NCBI RefSeq assembly: GCF_019925205.1 | Contig: NC_083561.1 | Span: 2,913,217-2,977,216 of the forward strand | Source of the DNA: Metopolophium dirhodum | Taxonomy: Eukaryota; Arthropoda; Insecta; Hemiptera; Aphididae | Direction: 5' to 3' | Length of the DNA stretch: 64,000 nucleotides | Shown here: positions 27,336-40,157 of the stretch, in pieces | How positions within the stretch are numbered: position 1 is the first letter of the stretch | Layout of the letters: every line of letters begins with the position of its first letter | Translations under genes and position numbers: made by a program | Notes under the pieces: model-generated | The model's input: the letters and a program-made list of their open reading frames with translations, nothing else | The model's database searches: none | What the model was told of the DNA's origin: nothing

Positions 27336-28760
27336 ATTTAGGGAACGAAAACTCGCGTAAAACGTCCGTGCGTGGTTTTAATTTTAGTTGGTTTCTGAAT
27401 TTTATCGCCATGGTCGAAAGTTTCGTAGTTTAGCATTAAACTTGAGGATTTTTCTCTACACTTTCATATGACTATATATGTATAGTTTGTTATATAGTAG
27501 GTATGTTGCGTATTCCCCTGGGAATGGATGGCGATCGGTGAAAAATTGTGGCAGAAAAAAATCGACCGAAAGACGCACTCATTCAATGTGCGGACATAAT
27601 TAGTATTGTAACCAAACATAAAACCCTATTTCTTTTCGTTCGAAAAAGCAATTTTGATTTACACATTTTTCATCTGGTTCCGTGAAGTAAATATTAAAAA
27701 TAAAAACGTGGTAATAACTAATAACAGAGAAACTACTATTTACAACAAGAACCAAATGTTACGGCGATGTTAAATTAAAAATAAGATTTTAATCAGTATA
27801 TGTTATTATGTTATACCTATTTCATATTTTTATTTGAAATGCAACAAAATATATTAAGCAAAAATGTGTACATCATTTGATCCCCTAAAATCCAAAATAA
27901 TTATTCTCAATTTTTATTCAATTAATAATATTATTCAATACTGTCATACTTACATTATATAATATTATTTAAAAATACTGAATCAAATTTGAGCCATTAA
28001 TATTTTTTGTTTATTAAATTATTACATTTATCTTGGTTATAAAAAAAGTCAACTTCTTTCCATAACATAATTTACAAGAATAAATATTGAACCTATACAA
28101 GTATAAAAATATAATATATTTTTATTAATTAATTATAAACGTAGAAGAGTTTCTACTGGATTCAATATTCTAAAATATGTATTAATTATCTGAAAAAAAG
28201 AAATACTGTGTTTATTAACACCAAAAGCTCATAACTTATTTATGAGTAATGAATTGTCAAATATCAAACACACCCATTTTACATAAATCTTATGTATATA
28301 TTCATACATTTATCGAATAATAATTAATTGGTATTAAATAATTTTCAAAATAAAATCAAACACTCTTGATATTTTATGCATTTGCAAATGGAAGTACAAA
28401 CCAGTATAACATTTTTATCCAAATAAATTTGTTTAATCTTCAAAAAACTTAATGTTCTATTAAATTATTGACAAATATAAATAAACACGTATATAAAAAA
28501 AGCGTATTACACAATTTTTGAATTTAAAACTACTTAGATTTAATCAATAATTAATTTTATCATGACAAACAAATTCAATACTAAGTAGTAATTGACTTTG
28601 CCAATATGTCGTAAAATACGAGACCAATCAATTCACTGGCTTTTATATAATATAAAATAATATAATATAAATGTACGACATAATAATATTAGAAGACTTA
28701 ATTAATTTAATGTCGATGAAACAATAATTATATTATAACATTAAAGACAATTAATAATAC

Positions 28761-28900
28761 ATCCCACGCAGCATTTTAGAATATGATAATGTTTTTGAAA
28801 TATTTTAGAAACATTTTAAAAATAGAACCGTCGTTAAATTGTTTTTAAAATCTTCTAAAATATTGTTGAAAAATTATCATTTTGAAATGCTATCTAGGAT
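28761..28900. mobile_element. Small MITE-like element (CACRCAGCAT type)
   Basis: A 140-bp element with an imperfect terminal inverted repeat: left ATCCCACGCAGCATTTTAGA, right end in reverse complement ATCCTAGATAGCATTTCAAA. The interior is rich in AAAATATTTT-like palindromes. It resembles the element at 30921-31283. No clear target duplication was found. Confidence 0.5.
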
Positions 28901-29279
28901 TGGTGCTTAGTATTGTAAGAGTATGCGAGAAACTTCGTTGAATAATATGATTATAAGATAATAATACTATTATATTGGTGAATGGTAACCATACCAATGA
29001 TCAATTTAAATAAATCACGACATACTGATAAATCATATAAGGTATTTTACAGTATTATAATAAATTATTATTGTGTATGAACTTAAAAATTAATTTAACA
29101 TGTGTAATATATTGTGTGTTGACACAAATTGGTTGGATGAATCGGTCATTCAATAAATTATTAATATATAAATATAAATAAAAACATACAAAAATATGAA
29201 ACTTATTATAAGTACTTACAATAATCATATATAAATAGACAAGAGTAGTTTACTTTTTTATCACAGTTAAGAATATAAT

Positions 29280-29720
29280 TTTGTTATATCTGTTAGTTGG
29301 TTGAGTATCTGTAACGCCTGGAACACTGTAACTCTGGATCTGGTTCCGGAAGTTCAGGAAATGCACCACCACAACGATGTCAAGATAATACACAAGACGG
29401 TGACTGTGTGTTTTGGTGAACTACTTCTAGCAAGCCAGCCGTGCGTCTCGTTGAATACTCTAGAGTTATCTTTAAAAAAAAATCACAGTTTTTGCATTTT
29501 TCATCTGTAAAATATTACAAAAAGTTAATGATCCCTTTTGTGCGGGATATTAAGGACATTGACAGTCACTTGAATTATTTTACGGGGACACTTCTCTATG
29601 TACCACTATATCGAATGTATCCCTTAATAAGGCACTTGACCTTATTGATTGCTACTGTTTGGAAAAACCACGATATCGTAGCGTTGAAGGGCGCCCCCTG
29701 GTAGAGTTTTCCTGTTCAGG
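29280..29720. other. Less AT-rich patch with open frames, origin unknown
   Basis: Two overlapping plus-strand frames (29301-29510 and 29441-29704) reading for example TLDLVPEVQEMHHHND. Base composition differs from the flanks, which suggests an old insertion or a decayed exon. No family recognised. Confidence 0.3.
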
Positions 29721-30920
29721 AACGAACTGTTTGTGCTTTTTAAACATTAAAATAAATAACTATTAAGAATTACTTATTCAATAATATTAGTTATAAGATA
29801 AATTAAAATGCGGTTAACATAGATTAAGTATGCATTTACATACATTTTGTATATTTAATCCATGCGGTAAATTGAAATATGGGTTTTTTTAAAAAATTTT
29901 GTTAATAGTTAAAAATTAAACGCGTATTTCTGCTAACTTGGTGTATAATATGATGTTATAAAAAATAATTGTGTTTCAAAAATAAGAATCGGTTAAAACC
30001 TTATTATCTTGATCTAATATATTATATATTTCGATTTTTGTTTTTCGTGACGCATAACACTCGACATTAAACGAAAATATAAACTTAAAACTGAACGTTT
30101 AATGTTAAATATTTAAGTTTAAAACTTCATAAAATCTTTACAGAAAACGTCGTTTGAACCTTTTTATGAAGCACATGTTTCAGAAATGAACAGTTGGTGA
30201 GTTCAGTAGTACTTCACATGTACACCGCAGGCCGGGGCATAAATATTTGTAAGTGTATGTACCATTATAATATTTATGATGATTGTAACAAAAAGCTATA
30301 CAAATATTTTAATTATCTTCTTGGACTTTTCAAGCTTTGTCTGAATTTAAATATATATATTGTATATGAATATATATTATTTTTTATCATTATTATCTGT
30401 TCCTTATATTATTGATCACTATTATTATAAATGGTACCTATTATAATTTATAAGATTAATTACCAGCTAGAAGGTAAAATAGTTGTGAAATTGCCATATA
30501 GGTCACCAAAAATATGTGCACTTAAACAGGATAATATTAAAATAAGAATACGTTGCAGAGGAAACAATATCATACCTACTAGTTTTAGTCACAAAAAAGA
30601 TTTATTAGTATATTTGCAGTCTAGTCACTTGAGTTTGACTTACCAATACAGATAAAGTTATTATTCTGTGAAAAATTCAAAAATAACTTACATGACATTG
30701 CCAAAAAAAATAAATGGTTCAAAGTACATATGAATAAATCAAATGAATAAGTCTACAAAAAAAAATTACATCTCAAACCAGACTCGATGTCAAGAGTCTC
30801 TACGCCAGCCGGTGCTTCAAAAATGCAATTGTAACAAGTAACTACATTTCTTTATTTTAATTTTGAACTACTCTTTAGATTGCATCGAATATTACATATT
30901 CACTTAGATCTTCCTTTGCC

Positions 30921-31283
30921 CCACACAGCATAAAAATATTTCCTAACTATGGTAAAATATTTTCAGAAAAATAATATAGTTGTCAAAATATTTTAAATAA
31001 TTAGGAAATATTTTAGTTATATTCTTTGGCCAAGAAGTTCATATTTTTGAAAATATTTTATAAAAAACATTAATAAAACATTTTAATCATAATATATTTT
31101 CAAAGGAAAAGGTTACGGCAACTTTATAAAAATATTGAGTCAACATTTAATGCAATCATATAGTACAATATTTTGTTATAATGAGAAGAAAATATTTATA
31201 AAATCGTATTAGTCAAATATTCATTATTCAAGCACTTTAAAACATTCACAAAATATTATTATTTTCTAAATGCTGTGTGTGGT
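30921..31283. mobile_element. MITE-like element (CACRCAGCAT type)
   Basis: About 360 bp bounded by CCCACACAGCAT on the left and ATGCTGTGTGTGG on the right (inverted). The interior is AT-rich with repeated AAAATATTTT motifs, as in the smaller element at 28761-28900, which suggests one family. It is non-coding. Confidence 0.6.
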
Positions 31284-32526
31284 GGTTATCTCAAAGAAAA
31301 TCACTATAGTGCTTATAAGCAACATCTCAAAAATAAAAAAATAAAATATACGCAATATTATAATTTATATTATATTTCTTAGAATTGAATTGCAACATTT
31401 ACATATTTTAAACTATCAATTTCAATTTTGGTCCATACGATTAATTACCACATATCTACATACTCATATATTAAAAGTATACTCAAAGGTATATATTATT
31501 CAAAGTATAAGAATATTATAATTATTTTCCAACCAAAGCAAATGCACTATTAAAAAAAAAAAAATTTTCATAATATATTCCCGCAGAATTTTTAAATAAC
31601 TTAAATAATGATTGTGGTTAATCTTAAACAATTTTTACAAATTGAAAATCGTGAAAATTGTATTAAACAAATAAAACAACTTAAAGAAAAATCTATTTTT
31701 ATAATTTTTAATTATTTCTCTGTAGATTTCATGAATGATCAAATCGTTTGAAGTAAATGTCATTTCTACGGAGAACACTAATCAGTGAAAATGTCAAAGC
31801 TCTAGAATTATTAAAAATAAGTGAAAAAATATCCTCGAACTCTGGTCTCAGTGTCCATAATATTGAAAATTCTGAAAACGATCATACTTTTATCATACGT
31901 TAGGTCTGATATTATTTCAAATTATGAAACTTTCACAGCAATTTGTGCTTTCTGTCCAAAAAATGATGACACGATAAATCAAAACAAAAATACTAATTTA
32001 CACCTCAATTAATTATTTTAATTATGAATATACAAACTCATAAAAATAAAAGTATTTAATAATATTAATTAAAATGTACATTTCGAATAATCAGATGATG
32101 TTGCTACAAAAAAACACAATATTCTGTAAATCAGCTAAAAAAAATGCATGATATATCAAAAATACTGTTTATCGTATATTACCTATATATATTCCAGTTT
32201 ATTAGCTTATGTAATTTTTCCATTCTATGCCCAATAATAAAAATAATTTTTTTTCTTTAGTAAAATAAAATCCTATAGTCAATATTTGTTTAGTAAACGT
32301 AGTAAAATATAATAATTTATTATATTGGTAGTTTATTCCTTCGATTTAATTTTATTACATAATTTAGAAATAAACCATATGTTATCAGCCAACGTGTAAT
32401 AAAACTTATAAAATAATATTCGTACTTGGAATATGAAATTATTGCTTGGTAATTTTTTTTTTCAAGAAGAATAATAGTTTGTAATTTCATCAATTTTTTT
32501 AAAGGGCTCTCCACACGTATAATCGG

Positions 32527-32810
32527 CTAAGCTTCGTCTTCGTCGGTTCTTGGAATCTTTTTCCGCTCCACCATAGCTATTAAATTGCCACATGCCTTTT
32601 TTCCTACGCATCGTCGTTTATCTTGCTTTCGAGTTTTATTTTTTAATACTAACACAACGAATTGTATTTCCCGATATGAATTTTTTTGCATATTGTTCTA
32701 TAAAAACTTTTGCTGATTTTTAAATTTAGAACCATAAAATATACGACAATTTTTTTCATCCACCAATCGTTTGACAGAAACATTATTTAAAAAACGTATC
32801 CCCATATTTG
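32527..32810 (-). pseudogene. Decayed or spliced coding-like segment
   Basis: 57 codons (32697 down to the stop at 32527) follow an acceptor-like TTTTTATAG and read KNKTRKQDKRRCVGKKACGN, then LIAMVERKKIPRTDEDEA. The same frame continues upstream past a single TAG (VSVKRLVDEKNCRIFYGSKF), as if a longer protein had decayed. The family is not recognised; an old transposase or a host exon are both possible. Confidence 0.22.
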
Positions 32811-34694
32811 TAATCTATTTTACAAGAAGCAACTACTATATTTTAAATAATATAACAAACTTAATACAATTACATTTTTAATAAACTTAAAGACAAGATG
32901 ATTGATAATTAATACGTATTTTTAATTTTTTTTTTCCGTATAAGACGTTCAAATTATTCATTGTTTTTAACTACGAAAACGAGTCGGATACTCTCGCATT
33001 ATTCTAAAATAAAATACACTTAAATCAGTAGTTACGTTTTCTATATTTTCAAACAATATTTCAAGTTTCATTCGAAAACTGTAAAAGTTGAACAATATGT
33101 ACTAAAATAATATAGTATTGTTTCGCGTGTCACGAGATAATTATTAATATTATTAAAATAAAATACAAAATAATAATATCATGTCTACAAGGAATGAGAA
33201 TAATATTAATTTTCAAACAAAACAAACGTACATATACCTACGTATATTACAATAAAATAATAATATTTACTATAAAAACTATATATAATGACATCAACTT
33301 AAATATACGGGTACAATGGGTACATATAATATTATATAACGATGTGCAAAATTCAGTCTCTTTAAGAAAGTCGACCCAACGCTGAACTCGTACATTCAAA
33401 GTTCGGAATAAATACTATAGGCAGTACAAGGGCCTTTCGAATCCTAATAACAATTATTATTTTTGTTTTTTTTCATATTTGTATAGGTGTTATACCGATG
33501 TATACAAAAACAAGCCTCCGGCACGGCGGCGCTGCAGTCGGTCGATAACTCGGTAGGTCCGGTAGTTGTATTCGGCACTTGACGTGTAGGTAAGGTATTA
33601 CACCGTGTCCAAAACATTCAACAAACAATATAATAAATCGATGCGGTCCCCCGCACAGTATCACATTTTCAAAATACCGGTGTGGCCACTATCTTCTTCT
33701 GTTAACACAATCCAATACCGGTGGCTTAAAATTTGTTGGTGGGCGTTTTTTAAAAAAAAAAATTGTATTTTTTCTTTTTTCTGTTCAAAGCGGTATAATC
33801 TAGATATTTTTCTAACCAGCATACCAGCATACCGATATCCATAATGCGAGCGAACCGTTCAGCACCGAACCACTTGTTTACACAGCTACATGTAATATAA
33901 TAATATACAATGATATGATGAGTGTATAATATTATTATCGTTTACGGTTCAAAAAATAATACAAACTTTTTTTTTAAAAGTCGTTTTCTAATGAAGAAAT
34001 TTTAAAAGCGTGTGCAGTAAACGGACGTCAATTATACATATACAGTTACAATACAATAATATTATTCGCACAATACCAAAATAATAATAAAAGCCAAAAT
34101 AGCAATCAATTGAAACGCGAGTGGCATGCGCTGAAAACTCGAGCTGGTAAAATTTGTATTTAAAACCGATAGAACAGCGAGCTGTTTGCGTTCCTTTGGT
34201 TATAGCCCCAAAAATAATATCCAATCTTACGTGTTAATATAATACATAATGTACACCCATTTCATTCGTGCACCTTTTCCCTATAGAATTACTATAGTAT
34301 TTACTCGCATTCCACATATAATATTAAGTTTAAACGATCGTATAATAAAAATTAAATATTAAATATAATATAATATATATACAAATACGTTTAAACATTT
34401 ACAATTTTAATTTTGTACAAAACACAACATTGTATTTTTATAACACCATATTATCATGCATTTTGTGCTAGCATACGATAGTGGATGCGCAAGTATCCGT
34501 AAAAAAAATAAATAAATAAGCATATCCATAAAATAAAAATAACCGTTCACAGAAATAAAAAAAAAGACTGACACCCAAGTACGCAAATACATTAATCGAT
34601 TACATTGAATGATTACAATATTTCCTGTGGCATGAAAAGGGACATTATAACAATATTTACAATGTAAAAATAGTTGCCACTGGTCAATAAAATT

Positions 34695-34846
34695 TGACGC
34701 GTCCAGCTATCCTGATCAAACACCGGGAGCATTTTGAAATACATAATAATAACATCGCCATGCATCCAAAACAATTTAATGGAACAACTAATACGTGGCG
34801 TTGATGCGACTCGTGTGCACTGTAAACGCATCGTTTGTAATGCACA
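34695..34846 (-). CDS. Possible alternative last MMP exon (membrane anchor?)
   Basis: The donor at the end of MMP exon 10 needs a phase-1 acceptor. At GGCCGGTGCAG on the minus strand a phase-1 exon would read VDRVHYKRCVYS, then a hydrophobic run (VLVVPLNCFGCMAMLLLCIS), then a short basic tail ending VKFY and a stop. The layout of transmembrane segment plus short cytosolic tail resembles MT-MMPs. Two other acceptors nearby would give different tails (one ends RINATY; another is a longer frame reaching 34613), so the choice is unresolved. Start and end are approximate. Confidence 0.25.
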
Positions 34847-34940
34847 CGGTCTACTGCACCGGCCGGACACAAAAAATGCACCTTTGTGCGAGTGCATTTG
34901 TGATTGTTCGATTATGGCAATCGAAAAGGGACAGCGTACG

Positions 34941-35112
34941 TTCGACACCGAGTGTTCGATTACAGCGGTATAGGTGTATTTTAAAAAGTCGATTACATTA
35001 ATCCGGAATGTCCGGCATAAGGCATTATGTCACAGCGCACACACGCGTCAGATTCGAGTGCAATTTATTTTGATTTGCGTCTTTCGCGAGTAATCGAACA
35101 CTCGGTGTGAAT
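34941..35112. repeat. Perfect 19-bp inverted repeat with 126-bp spacer
   Basis: ACACCGAGTGTTCGATTAC at 34945-34963 is exactly inverted at 35090-35108, and the arms extend a few bases with one mismatch. It lies just 3' of MMP exon 10, in the unspliced 3' region or final intron. A transcript from the minus strand could fold into a long hairpin. Smaller hairpins (AAATGCAC...GTGCATTT) lie close by at about 34874-34900. Confidence 0.85.
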
Positions 35113-35201
35113 AAATAAATACTCGATAAAGAAACACACCGACAGCCATCATTGTCATTACAATATCTTACGCCCATTCGCAGCCCAATTTTCATACCGC
35201 G

Positions 35202-35411
35202 TTAAACAAATAAATCCTCACCTGCGTCCATTATCAGATCACCGACATCCGTGTTTTGGTTGCCCTTGTGATCCCGTCTGACTTCCATCCACGTTGGTTT
35301 CAGTATGCTGGGCGCTGCGGTCACTTCTTCCAGCTGTCCCTTATGTTCGGCCCTGCAGCCAAACCACCAATAGCCTGAATTGCGAGGGAAAGGTGGGTCT
35401 GCAGTATCGAC
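35202..35411 (-). CDS. Mmp1-like: MMP exon 10: end of hemopexin domain and C-terminal tail
   Basis: Acceptor ATTTCCCAG. The exon ends blade 4 with SGYWWFGC (C502, partner of C309) and continues with a linker of about 44 residues (starting AEHKGQLEEV). At 35222 there is a strong donor (GCAG, then GTGAGG). If it is not used, translation continues GEDLFV to a TAA ending at 35202, giving a secreted protein. If it is used (exon end 35222, phase 1), a further 3' exon is needed. Both outcomes are drawn from sequence only. Confidence 0.85.
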   Translation of the reverse strand, partial: VDTADPPFPRNSGYWWFGCRAEHKGQLEEVTAAPSILKPTWMEVRRDHKGNQNTDVGDLIMDAGEDLFV

Positions 35412-38400
35412 CTGGGAAATTGAAACGAACGATTGATGTGGGCACGTTGAAAGCGTCGATATAATTCGTCAGCATTTAAAAATAAAAAATTAATAATAAT
35501 AATAATATTGTATTGAACTTACTGCAAACGTCCTGTCGTTGAACCTGTAATAGTTCTCGTCTTTGAAAAAATATGTATAGCCATTGGTGTAATGCAAAGC
35601 AGCGTCAATGTTATTCGGTATACCATCCCAGTTGCTGATAGACTTCGGGTACGTGCTCTTTACAGGGGGCTTTTGCGTCGGGTCGAATTTCCAGAACTTT
35701 GAGCCTAAAATTAATTATATTTATCATATTATATATAAACAACAAATGTTGTAGTGGTTTTTTTTTTATTATTTGTATTTTAAATGTATTGTTAAACCTT
35801 AAATATTTAAGTAATGTTTTTTTTATACATTATTTGATTTATTACCGATTTCAAACGTTCAGTATAAAGAAAAAATAAGTACAAATTATTACACTTCCAA
35901 TTAATCATAGTCAGAAGTTAATATCGATTGGTTTTTAAACTTGGAGAAGTGCGTGAGAATAAAACATATTTCAAAAAAATACGTGCATTAAAATATAGTT
36001 ATCTAAAAAGTAATAAACTATAAGAGTAAAACAGTAGGTAATGCAAGTTGATAAACGGAATAGATAAAAATTCATAAAAGTAATTGAATTCTCATTCGCA
36101 AATTATAAAAATTAAGACTATATATAATATAATATTATAGGTAAGTAACTTATGCTTGTATTTATTTTATAATAACAACAATAAATCGTTCGAGCGTTTA
36201 ATTTAAATACAAAATTTAATGTAATAAACAAGAGAACTCGCTCAGCTGTATAGTAGGTTTTGAGAACACCTGGTCATTAAGTACTGTAATGAATGTTTTA
36301 AATTTTTAAAGACATTGTAGATATGTGAAAAATGATTGTGAACAAAGGAGACTGGCTGATCAGCATATACTTTAAAGATAGTTTATGTTATATTTATTCA
36401 TATTCGTATTATTATTTTCTTAATTTTGTAACTTAGACAGATATTATGAAAAATATCGCGTATAACTTGAACCAATACCACGTTTCAATAGGTTCGCGGT
36501 ATAAATAACTAAGAATGAATCCAAATAATTTGGAAATTGTATTTTGTATAAAAAACGAAAAAAAACGGTAGAAAGATTTAAGTTTTTACGATTAATATTA
36601 TAACTGAATGATTAAAATCATTTTTAAACTAATACTCATTTCTCACTTCGCTCGGAATCTAAAATTACAAAAGTTAAAAATAATTTTGAAACAAAAGAGT
36701 AAATTAACGTAGATTGTTATCTATTTACTTTAGAACAATCATTTCACGCACCTAACTAAACATTTTATGATTAATTTATATTAACTACTCAGCTCACAGT
36801 TCTGTCACTAAGTAAATAAAAACTTGTCCAATGACTTTTCAAGGCATACAGTTTAAATTGAATAATGTTTTGTTGATAGCAATAATAATATACAAATACC
36901 TATATAAATATACCAACGTTTTGCCATAGGTTGTACAAAAATTAAGTTAAATTATCAATCAAGTTACAGTATTTGTTTCGAATCGTACAAAAACAAAATA
37001 TTACATCATTAGTTGCTAACGTAATTAATTTGAGGCAAAAGAATAGTCTTATTGAAAAACAATGTGTAACTACTTAAGTAAATATATTATATGGTATAAG
37101 TATATTATGCGTAATATTCAAGCTCAATAATTAATATAGTCTTAATATTGTTTGTGCTGATTTTCTTTATGTTATACATGTGTTTAGTAACTACTTACCA
37201 TCCGATAGAAGAAATGTCAAATATATCAAGTTTTCACAAAAAAAACTCTGTAGTTGTCGTTGCTTAGTGTTAAGATAACGTAATCGGGTTAGTTAATATG
37301 AAACACACATACTATTAGGTAAGATCGTATCATTAGTAGATAAAAATATGTCATTGGTATTTAAGTTCGTTTGTATCTGCAGACGAATGCATGTGGACGA
37401 AATTATGTTATATATTTTCCGTGTCGCACAAAACCAACCTTTGAAAAAGTAAATCTTTCCGTTTCCACTCCAAACAAGAGCGGTGTCAATATTGTCCGGG
37501 ATACCGGCGAAGCCGTCGCTTATGTCTTTTGGATATCCGTCGTCCATCGTGGTATCAGTGTACTTCCAATACTTTGTGCCTTTGAAGAAGTAAGTTTTAC
37601 CGTTTTTATACGTAAACGCGGCGTCTATGTTGCCCGGCAGGCCAGACCACGTGCCCGCGATGGACTTGGGAAATCCTTGAGCCAGTCCGTCATCCGTCAA
37701 CTTCCAATAGTAATCGCCTGCAGTACAGAGGAGCACGCGGTTTCGTTATATTTTTTTGCAATAATATTCGCGTACAAAATAACGGAGTAGGTACTCGACG
37801 TGGGGGACTTACCTTTAAACACAAAAGTTTCACCGCCGGCCGAATTGAACAAAGCATTCACTTTAGTGTCTGTGCATAATTCAGCGTCGCTGCCCTCTGT
37901 GCCCGGCGGTTCTTGCGTTGTTGTCTTTTTACCCGATCCCTGGCTAGTGCTGTCGTCATCGTTGTCGGATCCTTCTCCCGAGGTGCTAGCGCCGTACAGA
38001 GCCTGGAAAAGTGGACAAAAAAAAAAAATGTCTTGTTAATCACGTCGTCGAGTTTAATAACTGTAGTTATAAGATGGGCAATTGTTTTCGTGCTCAACCT
38101 GAATGGCTTCCACGTCGTCGCTGTCCAAATTAAATGACGGATTATAACCTCTATAAAATGGCGCCATTAACGCCGACCGGACGTCTGAGTGAGACAATCC
38201 TAATGAGTGACCGAATTCATGAGCTGCTACTTGAAACAAGTTAGTACCTGTAAAAAAGAAAATACACGTGAACGTCACCATTATGCAGTAGGTCTATATT
38301 GAGTAATTTAATAACAATATTTTCATACGAATAAATTGACTAATTTTTCGTTAAAAATTATTACATAATACGCATATACAGTAATGAGTATCGATATTAT

Positions 38401-40119
38401 GAAATAATAATAATAATTCATACTTGGGAAAATATGTATAAAAAACTAAATAGGTACTCAGGTATTCTTTTTTTCATAGTTAACTGTATTGGTTACAGGA
38501 AATATTATTTTCATTTTTAAACAACCTGTGCTGTCAACAATAGTTGTCAATCTTACTGAGTATACCATACATCTATTATACGTTTCAATGTTTCAATACA
38601 TTATAAAAATCTGCATTCATCTATTTTTTTTTTTAATTAAGACCAATTTTTTTACTTTGAAAATATTCTTTTAAAAACGTTTCAAAAGCTGTATCACTTT
38701 TCAAAGATCTTTAGTTAAAACAAAAAGCTTTCAAAGGTGATTTTTAAAAGTAAAATAGTTATAATATTCAAAGTGAAGAAGAAAAGCTATTTATTTTACA
38801 ATATTGTTTTTTTTTTCGAAAACACTTTTAGGGATAATTAATTTTAGTAATTAATAATACATCAGCAACTTTACATGTCTCCACTAGTCAATTTGAAATT
38901 CTTTTGACGAACGGGTGAAACATACAATATGTTTAGTCATATTAAAATACTGTGAATAGTAATGAAATTAGAGGATTTCTTATTTGGTTGTTTAAATAGA
39001 ATTTTAAATATTAAAATTTAAATCGGTAACTATGGATAACTTATGACAATCTTAGTAAAACAGTTTTAAAATAGTTGCATTTAAATTTCAATCTTACCTT
39101 TAAATGAACCTATTGACCATTTTTCTGAGTCATCAAAATGAGCATCACCCCCGTAAACCGGAAAGAAAGCATGTGCCAAAGTTCCACCCGGTCCGTCGAA
39201 TGCATCGCCATCACCATGTTCACCTTTTTCAAATCTGATTTCGATGTGCACCTATATATTTTGTACAATTTTTAAAAACTATTTAATGACAACAACAATT
39301 ACAACATTATACAAAATAAGACTATTTTTTCTATTAAAATTGAATATCTCATTGAAATAAAAATTATAAAACACTTTACAGCGGAACGTCGGTATCTCGA
39401 AGTCTCAAGGAACCGAAATAAAAAACTCGACATACAGAAACTTTGAGTTACCTGAGTTCGAGGTAGCGAGGTTCCACGGTATAATAATTATTGGTACCTA
39501 TATTTATTTTATTGAAATTTAATAAATATTTAAACTAACGTACAATTCAAATTTCATTTATACTATGGTTAATTAATCATTTCGAAACAGTTATGTATGA
39601 TATGCTATATTCCAGACTTACTTGTCCAGATTTTTTGTGAGTAAACGTCAACGGTGTGACGTCAGACCATACGTCGAATGCTTTCCGGATTTCCGAGTCC
39701 GTTTCCGACTTACCCAGCACTTTAGGATACTTGGATATTTTATACGTCAAGTTCTTCACCCTCCACCGACTACCTATAAATACGTATTATAATAAATATA
39801 TATATATATATATATATATAAACATTATACATAGTATTATGAATAATATGTAAAACAACATGTGTAATGCGTATATAATATAAATACTTTGTGTGTGTGT
39901 CACACAGCACCGAATAATTAGAGAAGATTAATCGGCTAGGTCGAAATATGCATAATTATTATGAGCACAGCGTATATAACCAACAATATTCTCGTGTGAC
40001 AAATATAATATTGTCTCATTTCCTTGATCCTACTGGTATTTCCGAGTTCTACATTATTTATATTGTTCTGTATACGTATTATACAGCATATAACATTTTT
40101 AAAACAACACAATATATTA

Positions 40120-40157
<38 letters not shown>

